Part shown: positions 1-9,001 of the stretch, piece after piece
Layout of the letters: each line of letters begins with the position of its first letter
Numbering within the stretch: position 1 is the stretch's first letter
Assembly (NCBI GenBank): GCA_016713905.1
Contig: JADJOE010000003.1
Location: forward strand, 248,001-312,000
DNA from: Candidatus Vicinibacter proximus
GTDB taxonomy: Bacteria; Bacteroidota; Bacteroidia; Chitinophagales; Saprospiraceae
DNA length: 64,000 bases
Direction: 5' to 3'
Notes under the pieces: generated by a model
Seen by the model: the letters and a program-made list of their open reading frames with translations, nothing else
Database searches by the model: none
What the model was told of the DNA's origin: nothing
Made by a program: the position numbers and the translations under genes

Positions 1-356
1 TACCTGCAAGAAATCATGCGAGTATTCCCAACTTCGTGAATTACCGATTAGGCTATGAACCGGTTTGTGACAGTACATTGACCAGGACCTGGGATATATT
101 TTCGGATTCTAATGAAGCAATTGGTTATCCAAATCCTGTACAAAGTATAATGAACATTGAATTGCTAAATCGTAAAAATTTAATTCGAAACATCAGCATA
201 TTAGATTTGAATGGTCAGGTTGTTTCAAAGAAATCTTTTTTAGATGCAAACTTTAAAGAGACAATTGATTTAAGCAATTTGGATGCAGGCATATATCTTG
301 TCAAAGTGACGGATAAAAGTGGGCAGGAGTATGTAATTAAAAGTGTTAAAAACTAA
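1..356 (+). CDS. C-terminal end of a T9SS type A propeller-like protein (5' end outside window)
   Basis: The reading frame is open from base 3 (codons for LPARNHASIPNF) and runs to a TAA at 354-356, so this is the tail of a gene that begins upstream of the window. The visible 118 residues match almost exactly the ends of the next two genes. They end in a T9SS type A sorting domain (YPNPVQSIMNIELL, then the DLNGQVV strand, LDAGIYLVKV and a basic end), which directs export through the Por/type IX system and anchoring at the cell surface. It carries the intact six-T tract that is shortened to five in the copy at 1926. A Met at 36 is internal and not the real start. It is member one of a four-copy tandem family. 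Confidence 0.85.
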   Translation, partial: PARNHASIPNFVNYRLGYEPVCDSTLTRTWDIFSDSNEAIGYPNPVQSIMNIELLNRKNLIRNISILDLNGQVVSKKSFLDANFKETIDLSNLDAGIYLVKVTDKSGQEYVIKSVKN

Positions 357-389
357 AAGGAAATTCCATCATTTTTTATACCTTTTTCA

Positions 390-1892
390 ATGAAGATATA
401 TTTTCTGATTTTATGCCCATTCATAATTTTTGCCCAGGGAAAGAGGGATTATATATGGTTGCTAGGCGGAAGTAATTCAGCAATTGATGATACAAATTAT
501 TATCGCTTTAACTTTGATTTTAATAAAAAGCCCATGGGTATATATATATCTCATAAAGATTATCGCATTCATCAAAACAACGCCAGCATTTGTGATAAAG
601 ATGGAAATTTATTGATGTACACGGCGGGTTGTTATGTTTCTGATCGGTTAGATCGTGTTATGCCTAATGGGAAGATCAATGAAGGGTTTGTTTGGGGTTT
701 TAGATGCAAGTATAATGATTACGCCACAGCAAATGGCACATTATTTATTCCAAAAATAAACGATTCTAAAAAATATATTTTGCTGCACAAGTATGTGGAA
801 TTTGACCCAGACCCGAATTTGCCAGGGGCGACCGCGACTAAATTACTCTATAGTATCATAGATATAAATTTGAATAGCGGTTATGGGGATTTATCATTTG
901 TAAATCAACCAGTGATTGATAAATATTTGTCGGGTGCCGATCTCACAGCAACGCGTCATGCTAATAACATTGACTGGTGGATATTGGTACCTGGCCGCGC
1001 CAATGACTTATATTATAGTATTCAGTTCACGGAAAATGGCCCCCAGCCATTTCAAACGATGCAATTAGGGCTTCCTATGCAGTACCTGGACGATGGAGGC
1101 TCACAATCCTGTTTTTCACCGGATGGAACAAAGTATGCGAGGATGACACCCAGCACAGGTTTGTTTTTAATGGACTTTAATCGGTCAAACGGACAACTCA
1201 GCAATTTCAGAAATGTTACCACCGGATCTGAGACAAATGATCACTCAGTAGGAGTCGCATTTTCACCAAATTCAAGATTTGTATATCTGGTGTATCGATT
1301 TGATTTATATCAGGTGGATACCTGGGAAAAAGATGTTCAGGCAAGTCTGGTGCATATTGACAGTTGGGATGGTTATGTGGAGGGTGGAATATGGGCAGCA
1401 GGGTTTGATGCTGCGATGTTGGGTCCGGATTGTAAAATCTACATTCGCACAGGAACCAGCAATAGGGTGATGCACGTCATCCACAATCCAAATGAAAAAG
1501 GTAAAGCTTGTAATTTTGAACAACACGGCATTCAACTTCCGGCAAGAAATCATGCGAGTATTCCCAACTTCGTGAATTACCGATTAGGATATGAACCGGT
1601 GTGTGACAGCACATTGACCAGGACCTGGGATATATTTTCGGATTCTAATGAAGCGATTGGTTATCCAAATCCTGTACAAAGTATCATGAACCTTGAATTG
1701 CTAAATCGTAAAAATTTAATTCGAAACATCAGCATATTAGATTTGAATGGTCAGGTTGTAACAAAGAAATCTTTTTTAGATGCAAACTTTAAAGAGACAA
1801 TTGATTTAAGCAATTTGGATGCAGGCATATATCTTGTCAAAGTGACGGATAAAAGTGGGCAGGAGTATGTAATTAAAAGTGTTAAAAATTAA
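390..1892 (+). CDS. T9SS type A sorting domain protein, propeller-like (tandem copy 2)
   Basis: 500 residues. The N-terminus MKIYFLILCPFIIFAQ is a clear signal peptide. The body has propeller-blade motifs of the PD40 kind (FSPDGTKYARM near residue 240 and VAFSPNSRFVYLVY near 290). The end is a T9SS type A sorting domain (YPNPVQS, LDLNGQVV, LDAGIYLVKV). The expected fate is export to the periplasm, then T9SS transport with cleavage of the C-terminal domain. Substrate or partner cannot be read from the sequence. It lies 33 bp after the previous copy and 33 bp before the next, so the set is probably one transcript. Residues about 28-205 differ strongly from the other copies, whereas the rest is near-identical at DNA level. 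A surface or matrix protein is the best guess. Confidence 0.85.
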   Translation: MKIYFLILCPFIIFAQGKRDYIWLLGGSNSAIDDTNYYRFNFDFNKKPMGIYISHKDYRIHQNNASICDKDGNLLMYTAGCYVSDRLDRVMPNGKINEGFVWGFRCKYNDYATANGTLFIPKINDSKKYILLHKYVEFDPDPNLPGATATKLLYSIIDINLNSGYGDLSFVNQPVIDKYLSGADLTATRHANNIDWWILVPGRANDLYYSIQFTENGPQPFQTMQLGLPMQYLDDGGSQSCFSPDGTKYARMTPSTGLFLMDFNRSNGQLSNFRNVTTGSETNDHSVGVAFSPNSRFVYLVYRFDLYQVDTWEKDVQASLVHIDSWDGYVEGGIWAAGFDAAMLGPDCKIYIRTGTSNRVMHVIHNPNEKGKACNFEQHGIQLPARNHASIPNFVNYRLGYEPVCDSTLTRTWDIFSDSNEAIGYPNPVQSIMNLELLNRKNLIRNISILDLNGQVVTKKSFLDANFKETIDLSNLDAGIYLVKVTDKSGQEYVIKSVKN

Positions 1893-1925
1893 TAGGAAAT
1901 TCCATCATTATTTATACTTTTTATA

Positions 1926-3427
1926 ATGAAGATATATTTTCTGATTTTATGCCCATTCATAATTTTTGCGCAAGGGAAACGAGATTATGTATGGCTACTT
2001 GGTGGCGATAAAAACTCATCAAATGATTCAACATATCATGGATTTCAAATTGATTTTAATACTAGACCAAAATCAATTTATATAAATGATAAAACTCAAG
2101 TGCTATTTCAAAACAATGCCAGCATCTGCGACAAAGATGGAAACTTATTGATGTACACCGGGGGCTGCAATATATCAGACAGGCTTCACCGACCTATGCC
2201 CAATGGTAAGATCAATGAGGGGGTTGTTTGGGATTTTGGTTGTCAACGAGGAGATTATGCAATTCATAATGGGACAGTATTTGTCCCTAAAATAAATGAT
2301 TCCCAAAAGTATATTTTATTTCATAAATATGAAGAATTTGATCCTGATCCAAATTTACCAGGGGCAACTTCTACAAAATTGTTATATAGCATTGTAGATA
2401 TGGCTCTAAATAACGGCTATGGAGATGTGACTGCAAAAAATCAAGTAGTAATTGAAAAGCATTTATCCGGAGCTGACCTTACCGCCACGCGACATAGTAA
2501 TAATCAAAACTGGTGGATTGTAGTTCCCGGCCGGGCCAATGACTTATATTATAGTATTCAGTTCACGGAAAATGGCCCCCAGCCATTTCAAACGATGCAA
2601 TTAGGGATTCCTATGCAGTACCTGGACGATGGAGGCTCACAATCCTGTTTTTCACCGGATGGAACCAAATACGGCAGGATGACACCCAGCACAGGCTTGT
2701 TTTTAATGGACTTTAATCGGTCAAACGGACAGCTCAGCAATTTCAGAAATGTTACCACCGGATCTGAGACAAATGATCATTCAGTAGGAGTCGCATTTTC
2801 ACCAAATTCAAGATTTGTATATCTGGTGTATCGATTTGATTTATATCAGGTGGATACCTGGGAAAAAGATGTTCAGGCAAGTCTGGTGCATATAGATTCC
2901 TGGGATGGTTATGTGGAAGGTGGAATATGGGCAGCGGGATTTGATGCAGCAATGTTGGGTCCGGATTGTAAAATCTACATCCGTACAGGAACCAGCAATA
3001 GGGTAATGCATGTCATCCACAATCCAAATGAAAAAGGTAAAACTTGTAATTTTGAACAACACGGCATTCAACTACCTGCAAGAAATCATGCGAGTATTCC
3101 CAACTTCGTGAATTACCGATTAGGCTATGAACCGGTTTGTGACAGTACATTGACCAGGACCTGGGATATATTTTCGGATTCTAATGAAGCAATTGGTTAT
3201 CCAAATCCTGTACAAAGTATAATGAACATTGAATTGCTAAATCGTAAAAATTTAATTCGAAACATCAGCATATTAGATTTGAATGGTCAGGTTGTTTCAA
3301 AGAAATCTTTTTAGATGCAAACTTTAAAGAGACAATTGATTTAAGCAATTTGGATGCAGGCATATATCTTGTCAAAGTGACGGATAAAAGTTGGCAGGAG
3401 TATGTAATTAAAAGTGTTAAAAACTAA
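1926..3427 (+). pseudogene. T9SS type A propeller-like protein (tandem copy 3), frameshifted before the sorting domain
   Basis: Same architecture as copy 2, but the frame ends at 3314 after 462 residues. The cause is one missing T: copies 1 and 2 read AAATC followed by six Ts before AGATGC, while this copy has five (about 3307-3313), creating TAG. The lost 38 residues, the second half of the sorting domain, remain readable in the next frame to the TAA at 3425-3427. The full span is 1502 bp, exactly one less than copy 2. If real, the product would reach the periplasm by its signal peptide but lack a complete T9SS signal. A base-call or assembly error in the T-run cannot be excluded, and neither can slippage (phase variation). 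Confidence 0.8.
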
Positions 3428-3460
3428 AAGGAAATTCCATCATTATTTATACTTTTTATA

Positions 3461-4972
3461 ATGAAGATATATTTTCTGATTTTATGCCCATTCATAATTT
3501 TTGCCCAGGGAAAGAGGGATTATATATGGTTATTAGGAGGAAATAGAAATCCAACATCCGATACAGCCTTTCAAGGATTCCAAATGGATTTTAATTTCAA
3601 ACCAAAGCAAATCTATGTAAAAGATAGACCATTGCCTATTTTACGTCAAAACAACGCAAGTATCTGCGACAAGGATGGCAATTTATTGATGTACACGGCA
3701 GGTTGCTATGTTTCAGATCGACTTCATCGGGTCATGCCTAATGGGAAGATCAATGAAGGATTTGTTTGGGATTTTAGATGCAAGTATGGAGATTACGCCA
3801 CGGCAAATGGCACATTATTTATTCCAAAAATAAACGATTCGAAAAAATATATTTTGCTGCACAAGTATGTGGAATTTGATCCTGATCCACAATTACCAGG
3901 GGGAACATCTACGAAGTTATTATACAGTATTGTTGATATGAATGCCAATAATAGCTTTGGCGACGTGAAAAACAAAAACCAAATTGTTATAGAAAAGCAT
4001 CTTTCCGGAGGAGATCTTACAGCTGTCAGACATGCAAATAACATTGACTGGTGGATATTGGTGCCCGGACGCGCAAATGATTTATATTACAGCATACAAA
4101 TCACGGAAAATGGCCCCCAGCCATTTCAAACGATGCAATTAGGGATTCCTATGCAGTACCTGGACGATGGAGGCTCACAATCCTGTTTTTCACCGGATGG
4201 AACCAAATACGGCAGGATGACACCCAGCACAGGCTTGTTTTTAATGGACTTTAATCGGTCAAACGGACAGCTCAGCAATTTCAGAAATGTTACCACCGGA
4301 TCTGAGACAAATGATCACTCAGTAGGAGTTGCATTTTCACCAAATTCAAGATTTGTTTATCTGGTGTATCGATTTGATTTATATCAGGTGGATACCTGGA
4401 AAAAAGATGTTCAGGCAAGTCTGGTGCATATAGATTCCTGGGATGGTTATGTGGAGGGTGGAATATGGGCAGCGGGATTTGATGCAGCAATGTTGGGTCC
4501 GGATTGTAAAATCTACATCCGCACAGGAACCAGCAATAAGGTGATGCACGTCATCCACAATCCAAATGAAAAAGGTAAAGCTTGTAATTTTGAACAACAC
4601 GGCATACAACTTCCGGCAAGAAATCATGCGAGTATTCCCAACTTCGTGAATTATCGATTAGGCTATGAACCGGTGTGTGACAGTACAATGACCATGACAT
4701 GGAATGTGGATTTGCCTTCAGAAGAAATAAGACTTTTAATATTTCCGAAAATAGTGCACAATACCTTAACGGTGGAGACAAAGTATGAAAATCAGTTGAT
4801 CAATTTGTTTCAGATTATTAGCTCAAACGGTCAGTTGATCAAAAATATTCAGGTGGATGACCAGGCAAACAAACATAACCTGGATTTGGAAAATTTAGAA
4901 TCCGGAATTTATTTTGTGAAGGTTCTTTGGAAAAACGGTATGATCAAGACTTCAAAATTTATTAAAATTTAA
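3461..4972 (+). CDS. T9SS type A sorting domain protein, propeller-like (tandem copy 4, different C-terminal signal)
   Basis: 503 residues with the same signal peptide and near-identical central propeller region as copies 2 and 3 (from about 4103 to 4680 only scattered differences). After CDSTMTMTWN the sequence switches to an unrelated sorting domain (LLIFPKIVHNTLTVET, then ISSNGQLIKN, LESGIYFVKVLWKNG). It is still of type A form but shares little with the tails of copies 1-3. This copy closes the tandem block: no similar gene follows. The swap of C-terminal domain on a conserved core suggests recombination between family members. Function unknown; secreted surface protein by signals. Confidence 0.85.
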   Translation: MKIYFLILCPFIIFAQGKRDYIWLLGGNRNPTSDTAFQGFQMDFNFKPKQIYVKDRPLPILRQNNASICDKDGNLLMYTAGCYVSDRLHRVMPNGKINEGFVWDFRCKYGDYATANGTLFIPKINDSKKYILLHKYVEFDPDPQLPGGTSTKLLYSIVDMNANNSFGDVKNKNQIVIEKHLSGGDLTAVRHANNIDWWILVPGRANDLYYSIQITENGPQPFQTMQLGIPMQYLDDGGSQSCFSPDGTKYGRMTPSTGLFLMDFNRSNGQLSNFRNVTTGSETNDHSVGVAFSPNSRFVYLVYRFDLYQVDTWKKDVQASLVHIDSWDGYVEGGIWAAGFDAAMLGPDCKIYIRTGTSNKVMHVIHNPNEKGKACNFEQHGIQLPARNHASIPNFVNYRLGYEPVCDSTMTMTWNVDLPSEEIRLLIFPKIVHNTLTVETKYENQLINLFQIISSNGQLIKNIQVDDQANKHNLDLENLESGIYFVKVLWKNGMIKTSKFIKI

Positions 4973-5063
4973 AACTTTAAAGTCGAACTGTCATTTGGGA
5001 ATGATATTTTGATTTGTAATTCGCAAAGAGGTAGTATAAATATTCGCTAGATTAATTCCTGGT

Positions 5064-5177
5064 ACGATAATCCAATCATAATCCATACCGATAATCGGTC
5101 CAGACCTACCGATAATCGGTTCAGAGCTACTGTTCCTCGGTTTACTCAGCAATTTTTAACGGTGATACTTACCTTCA
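5064..5177 (+). promoter_or_regulatory. Putative LytTR-type operator (three 21-bp-spaced repeats) and -7-like box upstream of the 104-aa gene
   Basis: Three half-sites occur with exact 21-bp spacing: ACCGATAAT (5087), ACCGATAAT (5108) and ACTGTTCCT (5129). A weaker unit (ACGATAATC) lies at about 5064. Nine-base direct repeats with a 12-bp gap are the published layout of LytTR-domain binding sites. A -7-like box TACCTTCA sits at 5170-5177, 32 nt after the last half-site, about where an activator overlapping the -33 region would bind. The same arrangement and the same 32-nt gap recur at 54599-54669 in front of the LytS/LytTR operon. Seen: the repeats and spacing. Inferred: the binding protein. 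Confidence 0.6.
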
Positions 5178-5238
5178 CAAATTTATAAGGTGTGTTGTTA
5201 CAGATTCATTTGATAAAATTGGCAAATACTTTTTAAAG

Positions 5239-5553
5239 ATGGATGTACGGTCATTAATTAAAGCTCATTTTGGAATCGATTTGGAAATATCCGGCGGTCC
5301 GGTTAATTCATACGAGCAGGCAGTAACCATTTTAAGTTCGAATGGTCCGCGGTATGTAAATTGCGAATATGAATATCTAAAGTATGTAGGCGCGCTCCGA
5401 GGGGTCAAATGGAAAATATTGGGGCAATGCCTTGAATTTCATGATGGAAAATCATTTGATGTGATCACGATAGAATCCATCAAGGAAGAAGACCTGGAGG
5501 TCATAACTCTTGAAGAAAATTATTATTTTGATATAAGCCAGTGTTTTAAGTAA
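5239..5553 (+). CDS. Hypothetical protein, 104 aa
   Basis: Not recognised. The product MDVRSLIKAHFGIDLEISGG... has no signal peptide or membrane segment and reads as a small soluble, acidic protein. The half around residues 60-104 alternates in a beta-like manner (VKWKILGQCLEFHD, FDVITIESI, LEVITLEENYYFDI). It stands alone between the propeller-gene block and the CRISPR locus, about 95 bp downstream of the LytTR-like repeats, which suggests control by the regulator at 50645-51403. It is not a known Cas accessory protein as far as I can tell. The coding assignment rests on length, its own promoter region and ordinary codon use. Confidence 0.6.
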   Translation: MDVRSLIKAHFGIDLEISGGPVNSYEQAVTILSSNGPRYVNCEYEYLKYVGALRGVKWKILGQCLEFHDGKSFDVITIESIKEEDLEVITLEENYYFDISQCFK

Positions 5554-5711
5554 AAAGAGTAATAAGTAAGCAGGACTAATTTTATAACATTATATTGTAA
5601 AAATTATTTGTGGGTGTCAACATCCCATTAATGGAGGAGTTTTTCATCATTTGTTAATCCTTGATTATTCATTGATTAAATGAAAATTTAATTATCTCTT
5701 CGAAATTATTT

Positions 5712-5739
5712 AAAAAAAAAGCCCCTACCGAAGTGGGGC
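5712..5739 (-). terminator. Rho-independent terminator of the tracrRNA
   Basis: On the minus strand: GCCCCAC, loop TTCG, GTAGGGGC (one bulged A), then a run of nine T. A C(UUCG)G tetraloop is unusually stable. It also closes the tracrRNA as its last hairpin. Confidence 0.9.
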
Positions 5740-5776
5740 GAAGGCTAAAAGCCTACAGAATTTTCATTTATTCTGA

Positions 5777-5808
5777 TTTGCTTTCAGAAGCAAAAATACT
5801 TATTTTTG
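5777..5808 (+). promoter_or_regulatory. Putative cas9 promoter embedded in the tracrRNA anti-repeat
   Basis: On the plus strand TTTG (5777-5780) is followed after 20 nt by TATTTTTG (5801-5808), a full match to the Bacteroidota consensus TTTG-N19-21-TAnnTTTG. The gap from this box to the cas9 ATG is 16 nt, the same as for the promoters before rpe and before the gene starting at 38944. Transcription would start only about 10-14 nt before the ATG. The box lies inside the DNA that encodes the anti-repeat on the other strand, so the tracrRNA 5' part and the cas9 promoter share bases. Confidence 0.6.
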
Positions 5809-5824
5809 TTTTAAATCTAGCATT

Positions 5825-8800
5825 ATGAGAAAAATATTAGGATTGGATTTGGGCACAAACTCCCTTGGATGGGCTTTAGTTGAAGAAGGGCAACGAATGA
5901 TCGATGGAGGGGTAATTATTTTTCCTAAAGGGACAAATCAAGATCTTAAAACAGGGAAGGAAAGCTCACGGGCTCAGGAGAGGACCACCTACAGAAGTGC
6001 CAGAAGAAGGAATTACAGAAAGAAAATGCGAATTTTGAGGGTAAGGTCAATGTTGCAAGAAGCTTGGAAAAGCGAAATATACAATGCGACGGAACACTCG
6101 ACATCACCCTTGGATCTTTATAAACTAAGATATGAAGGATTAAATAGGGTATTGAATTCGGTAGAATTATCTAGGGTAATTTTGTACATGGCCAAAAAAC
6201 GTGGATTCAAATCTACCCGATCCATGGAAATTAGAGAAGATTCTAAACAAAGCGAATCTGGTCGAGTCAAGAAAGGAATTGCTGAGTTAAATAAGCTCAT
6301 GGAAGATGGAGGGTATATAACTTTGGGGCATTTTTACTTTGATTTGATTAAAGATCATGTGCAAGGCAAAAGGCTTAATGAAAGAATACTAGAAAGGTGG
6401 ACCTCCCGCTCCATGTATGAGCAGGAGTTACATAAAATTCTAGATACCCAAATAAATCTTGCAAATGAATTGATAAATCCGGAATTAAAGTCAAAGGTAT
6501 TAAGTGAAGTATTTTATCAGCGTAAGTTGAAATCGTGCAAACATCTGGTTGGGAAATGTAGATTTGAAAACAATAAAAGGTGTATGCCGAGAAGTCATCC
6601 ACTTTTTCAAGAATTCAGATTTTGGACCGCAGTTAATAATTTGACCTGGACAGATTATGATACAGGTGAGTATTCTACAATATCCCTTGATCAAAAGAAA
6701 ATTCTTGCAGAACTCTTTGAATCTCGGAAGGGGATAACAGAAGCCCAGATCAAAAAAACATTGGGATTATCAAAACGGGTTGAGTTTAATGAAATTGAAC
6801 TAAAGCCAATGACAACCATTTTGAGATTGAAGGAGTCATTGGAAGATAGATATGAGAAATTAAGTAATGACCAGATATTATCAATTTATCATTCCTTACT
6901 TTATACAGATGATGACCATTTTCCATTGTTTAAACAATACCTTTCCAATAAATTTTTATTGTCTGATGAAATAATTTCCAATCTTTGGGATATGCCTCTT
7001 GAATCTGACTACAGCAATATTAGTCACAAGGCAGCCTCCAAAATATTGCCATTCCTTAAAAATGGGTTACAGTTCGATAAGGCTTGCGGAGAGGCCGGAT
7101 ATCAGCATACAATCTCTAAGCCTCTTGAACTATCTGATCTTGTTCCGCACCCCAAAACCAATGAGTTAAAAAATCCTGTAGTTCAAAAGTCGACTAATAT
7201 TTGTATCAGTCTTGTAAATGATGTAATTAAAAAATATGGAAAGCCTGATGAAGTAAGGATTGAGTTACTTCGAGAATTAAAAAAACCAAAATCGGAGAGA
7301 GAACTTATTTTCACTAGGAATAATAATGTAAAGAAGAAAAGGGAGAAATATGTGGAAGTATTGTCAAAAGCGTTGGGTTATGAAATAGCTCACTCTGATG
7401 GAATGTTGAAAAAGTATGAGTTGTGGTTGGAACTAGGCTGTGATGCTGAAGATTTGCAAGGATTTAATGGGTTTGCAGGGTCTATAAAAACCTCTGATTT
7501 AGAAAAGTATCAATTATGGCTGGAAGCTGACCGAATATCTCCTTATTCCGGAAAGGTTATATCACTTGAAAGACTTATGAGCAGTGACATTGAAGTAGAA
7601 CATATTATGCCATTTAGCCGATCACTCAATGATTCGTTTATGAATAAGACCCTTTGTGAGCGGAGTTTAAATTTAGAAAAGTTGAATAAGACTCCAATAG
7701 AATACTTTAGTCAAAAATCAAATCAGGAATTGGATGAGTTTAAAAAGCGAATTTCAATTTTTTCTAATGCAAAAAAGCGGGAAATATTTTTGGCAGAAGC
7801 TCTTCCGGATGATTTCAGTAACAGTCAGTTATCAGATACGGCATACATTGCAACCCTTGTAGTTGATAAAATTCAACAAAGCATTCCAAAGGTAAGTACT
7901 ACAAAAGGAGGTACAACTGCCCACTTGAGAAAAGCCTGGGGATTGAATGGATTATTGTACGCTGATATGGATGCAGAGATGGTTGTCTTCTCAAAGAATA
8001 GAGGTGATCATCGACATCATTTTATTGATGCTGCTGTGATTGCATCAACCTCAGTATCACATACCCAAAAATTAGCCAGAGCAACAATAGGTGGTGATGG
8101 AAGAATTCATGCAGAAGGTATTGATGCCCCTTGGAACAGCTTCAGGGCAGATTTAGAAGATAAATTAAAGTCATGTTTGGTCGTTCATAATTTTTCAAAA
8201 AGACTCACTTCAAAATCAATAAACAAATATCGATACAGCAGGAAAAAGCCAACAGATCAAAAGCAGATATTAGCAATTAGGGGGTCTATGCATGAGGATA
8301 CTTTATACGGTAAGATTTATAGTACTGAAACCAAGCAAGAATATTATGTAGTAAGGAAGGAGATCAAAAGTATGGAAGTAAAACAATTAGATAAAATAGT
8401 AGATAGGGGTGTTAGAGAATATTTAAAAAACTTGGCAAGCACGGTATCGGGAGGCTGGTCAGAAGTAATTAAAAGTCCCATATTGTATAATGGAAGACCA
8501 CTTCGAAGGGTGCGAACCATCAATAATTCAAAGTCCTTGCCATTACTAAGAGATGAAACCAAAACATATATTGAACCGGGAAATAATTATGTGCTGGCAA
8601 TCTACGAAGATCCAGTAAACGGTAAGAGGGATTATGAGTCTGTTACATTTTATGAAGGGGTTCAGAGGAAATTGAATGGAGAAAATATTTATCCTGCATC
8701 AAAAAATGGAAAGAAATTGCTTTATACAGTTTCTGCTTTTGATAAATTTATTGTCTATAAGGATCACCCTGATGAAATTGATTGGACAAATGAAGAAGAT

Positions 8801-9001
8801 CTCAATCATAGATTGTACCATGTAATCAAATTTACCGGAAATAGCATTTATTTAGGTAAGTCCATTTTTGGTAATATTAAAGCTGACTACGATAAACCCC
8901 CAATAAAGTATATATTGAGCACTAATACTTTAAAGGCGGTTAAAGTTAAATTGGATCGATGCGGTCATATTAATTGGCGATCAGGAGAAGGAATGGAATA
9001 A
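5825..9001 (+). CDS. cas9: CRISPR-associated endonuclease Cas9 (type II-C)
   Basis: 1058 residues, the compact size of II-C Cas9. RuvC-I is at the N-terminus (ILGLDLGTNSLGWAL, catalytic Asp8). The arginine-rich bridge helix follows (SRAQERTTYRSARRRNYRKK, about 48-67), then a helical lobe with YMAKKRGFKSTR (about 121-132). RuvC-II is DEVRIELLREL (Glu480). The HNH domain has VEHIMPFSRSLNDSFMNKTL with catalytic His593. RuvC-III is HHFIDAAVIA (His731, Asp735). All catalytic residues are present, so it should cut both strands, guided by the crRNA:tracrRNA duplex. The C-terminal 300 residues are the PAM-interacting region; the PAM cannot be predicted. It is followed by cas1 and cas2 with no csn2 or cas4, which defines subtype II-C. 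Expression probably comes from the promoter in the anti-repeat. Confidence 0.97.
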   Translation: MRKILGLDLGTNSLGWALVEEGQRMIDGGVIIFPKGTNQDLKTGKESSRAQERTTYRSARRRNYRKKMRILRVRSMLQEAWKSEIYNATEHSTSPLDLYKLRYEGLNRVLNSVELSRVILYMAKKRGFKSTRSMEIREDSKQSESGRVKKGIAELNKLMEDGGYITLGHFYFDLIKDHVQGKRLNERILERWTSRSMYEQELHKILDTQINLANELINPELKSKVLSEVFYQRKLKSCKHLVGKCRFENNKRCMPRSHPLFQEFRFWTAVNNLTWTDYDTGEYSTISLDQKKILAELFESRKGITEAQIKKTLGLSKRVEFNEIELKPMTTILRLKESLEDRYEKLSNDQILSIYHSLLYTDDDHFPLFKQYLSNKFLLSDEIISNLWDMPLESDYSNISHKAASKILPFLKNGLQFDKACGEAGYQHTISKPLELSDLVPHPKTNELKNPVVQKSTNICISLVNDVIKKYGKPDEVRIELLRELKKPKSERELIFTRNNNVKKKREKYVEVLSKALGYEIAHSDGMLKKYELWLELGCDAEDLQGFNGFAGSIKTSDLEKYQLWLEADRISPYSGKVISLERLMSSDIEVEHIMPFSRSLNDSFMNKTLCERSLNLEKLNKTPIEYFSQKSNQELDEFKKRISIFSNAKKREIFLAEALPDDFSNSQLSDTAYIATLVVDKIQQSIPKVSTTKGGTTAHLRKAWGLNGLLYADMDAEMVVFSKNRGDHRHHFIDAAVIASTSVSHTQKLARATIGGDGRIHAEGIDAPWNSFRADLEDKLKSCLVVHNFSKRLTSKSINKYRYSRKKPTDQKQILAIRGSMHEDTLYGKIYSTETKQEYYVVRKEIKSMEVKQLDKIVDRGVREYLKNLASTVSGGWSEVIKSPILYNGRPLRRVRTINNSKSLPLLRDETKTYIEPGNNYVLAIYEDPVNGKRDYESVTFYEGVQRKLNGENIYPASKNGKKLLYTVSAFDKFIVYKDHPDEIDWTNEEDLNHRLYHVIKFTGNSIYLGKSIFGNIKADYDKPPIKYILSTNTLKAVKVKLDRCGHINWRSGEGME

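Larger units (their letters stand above)
357..3460 (+). repeat. Tandem duplication block with 33-bp near-identical intergenic spacers
   Basis: The spacers at 357-389, 1893-1925 and 3428-3460 are all 33 bp, all begin with AGGAAATTCCATCAT and end in a T-rich stretch just before ATGAAGATATATTTTC. The start regions and the last two thirds of each gene are near-identical, while about 550 bp after the signal peptide is diverged. This marks repeated unequal crossing-over or gene conversion, not ancient duplication alone. No promoter matching TAnnTTTG is seen in the spacers, consistent with a single upstream promoter outside the window. Confidence 0.8.
5711..5808 (-). ncRNA. tracrRNA (type II-C), divergent from cas9
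   Basis: Read on the minus strand, the RNA starts with an anti-repeat. The 13 bases at 5786-5774 (TGAAAGCAAATCA) pair perfectly with the 5' part of the CRISPR repeat. After an internal bulge, AAG and AAAAA of the repeat pair again with the RNA from 5796-5788, one G being bulged out. Downstream follow three hairpins: AGAAT/ATTCT (5757-5774, nexus-like), AGGC-TTTTA-GCCT (5742-5754) and a terminator with a C(UUCG)G loop (5721-5739) ending in nine U. The gene sits in the 271-bp gap before cas9, with its 5' end 20-30 nt from the cas9 start codon. The RNA start is an estimate; a weak -7-like TAGATTTA lies at 5819-5812. Confidence 0.88.
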
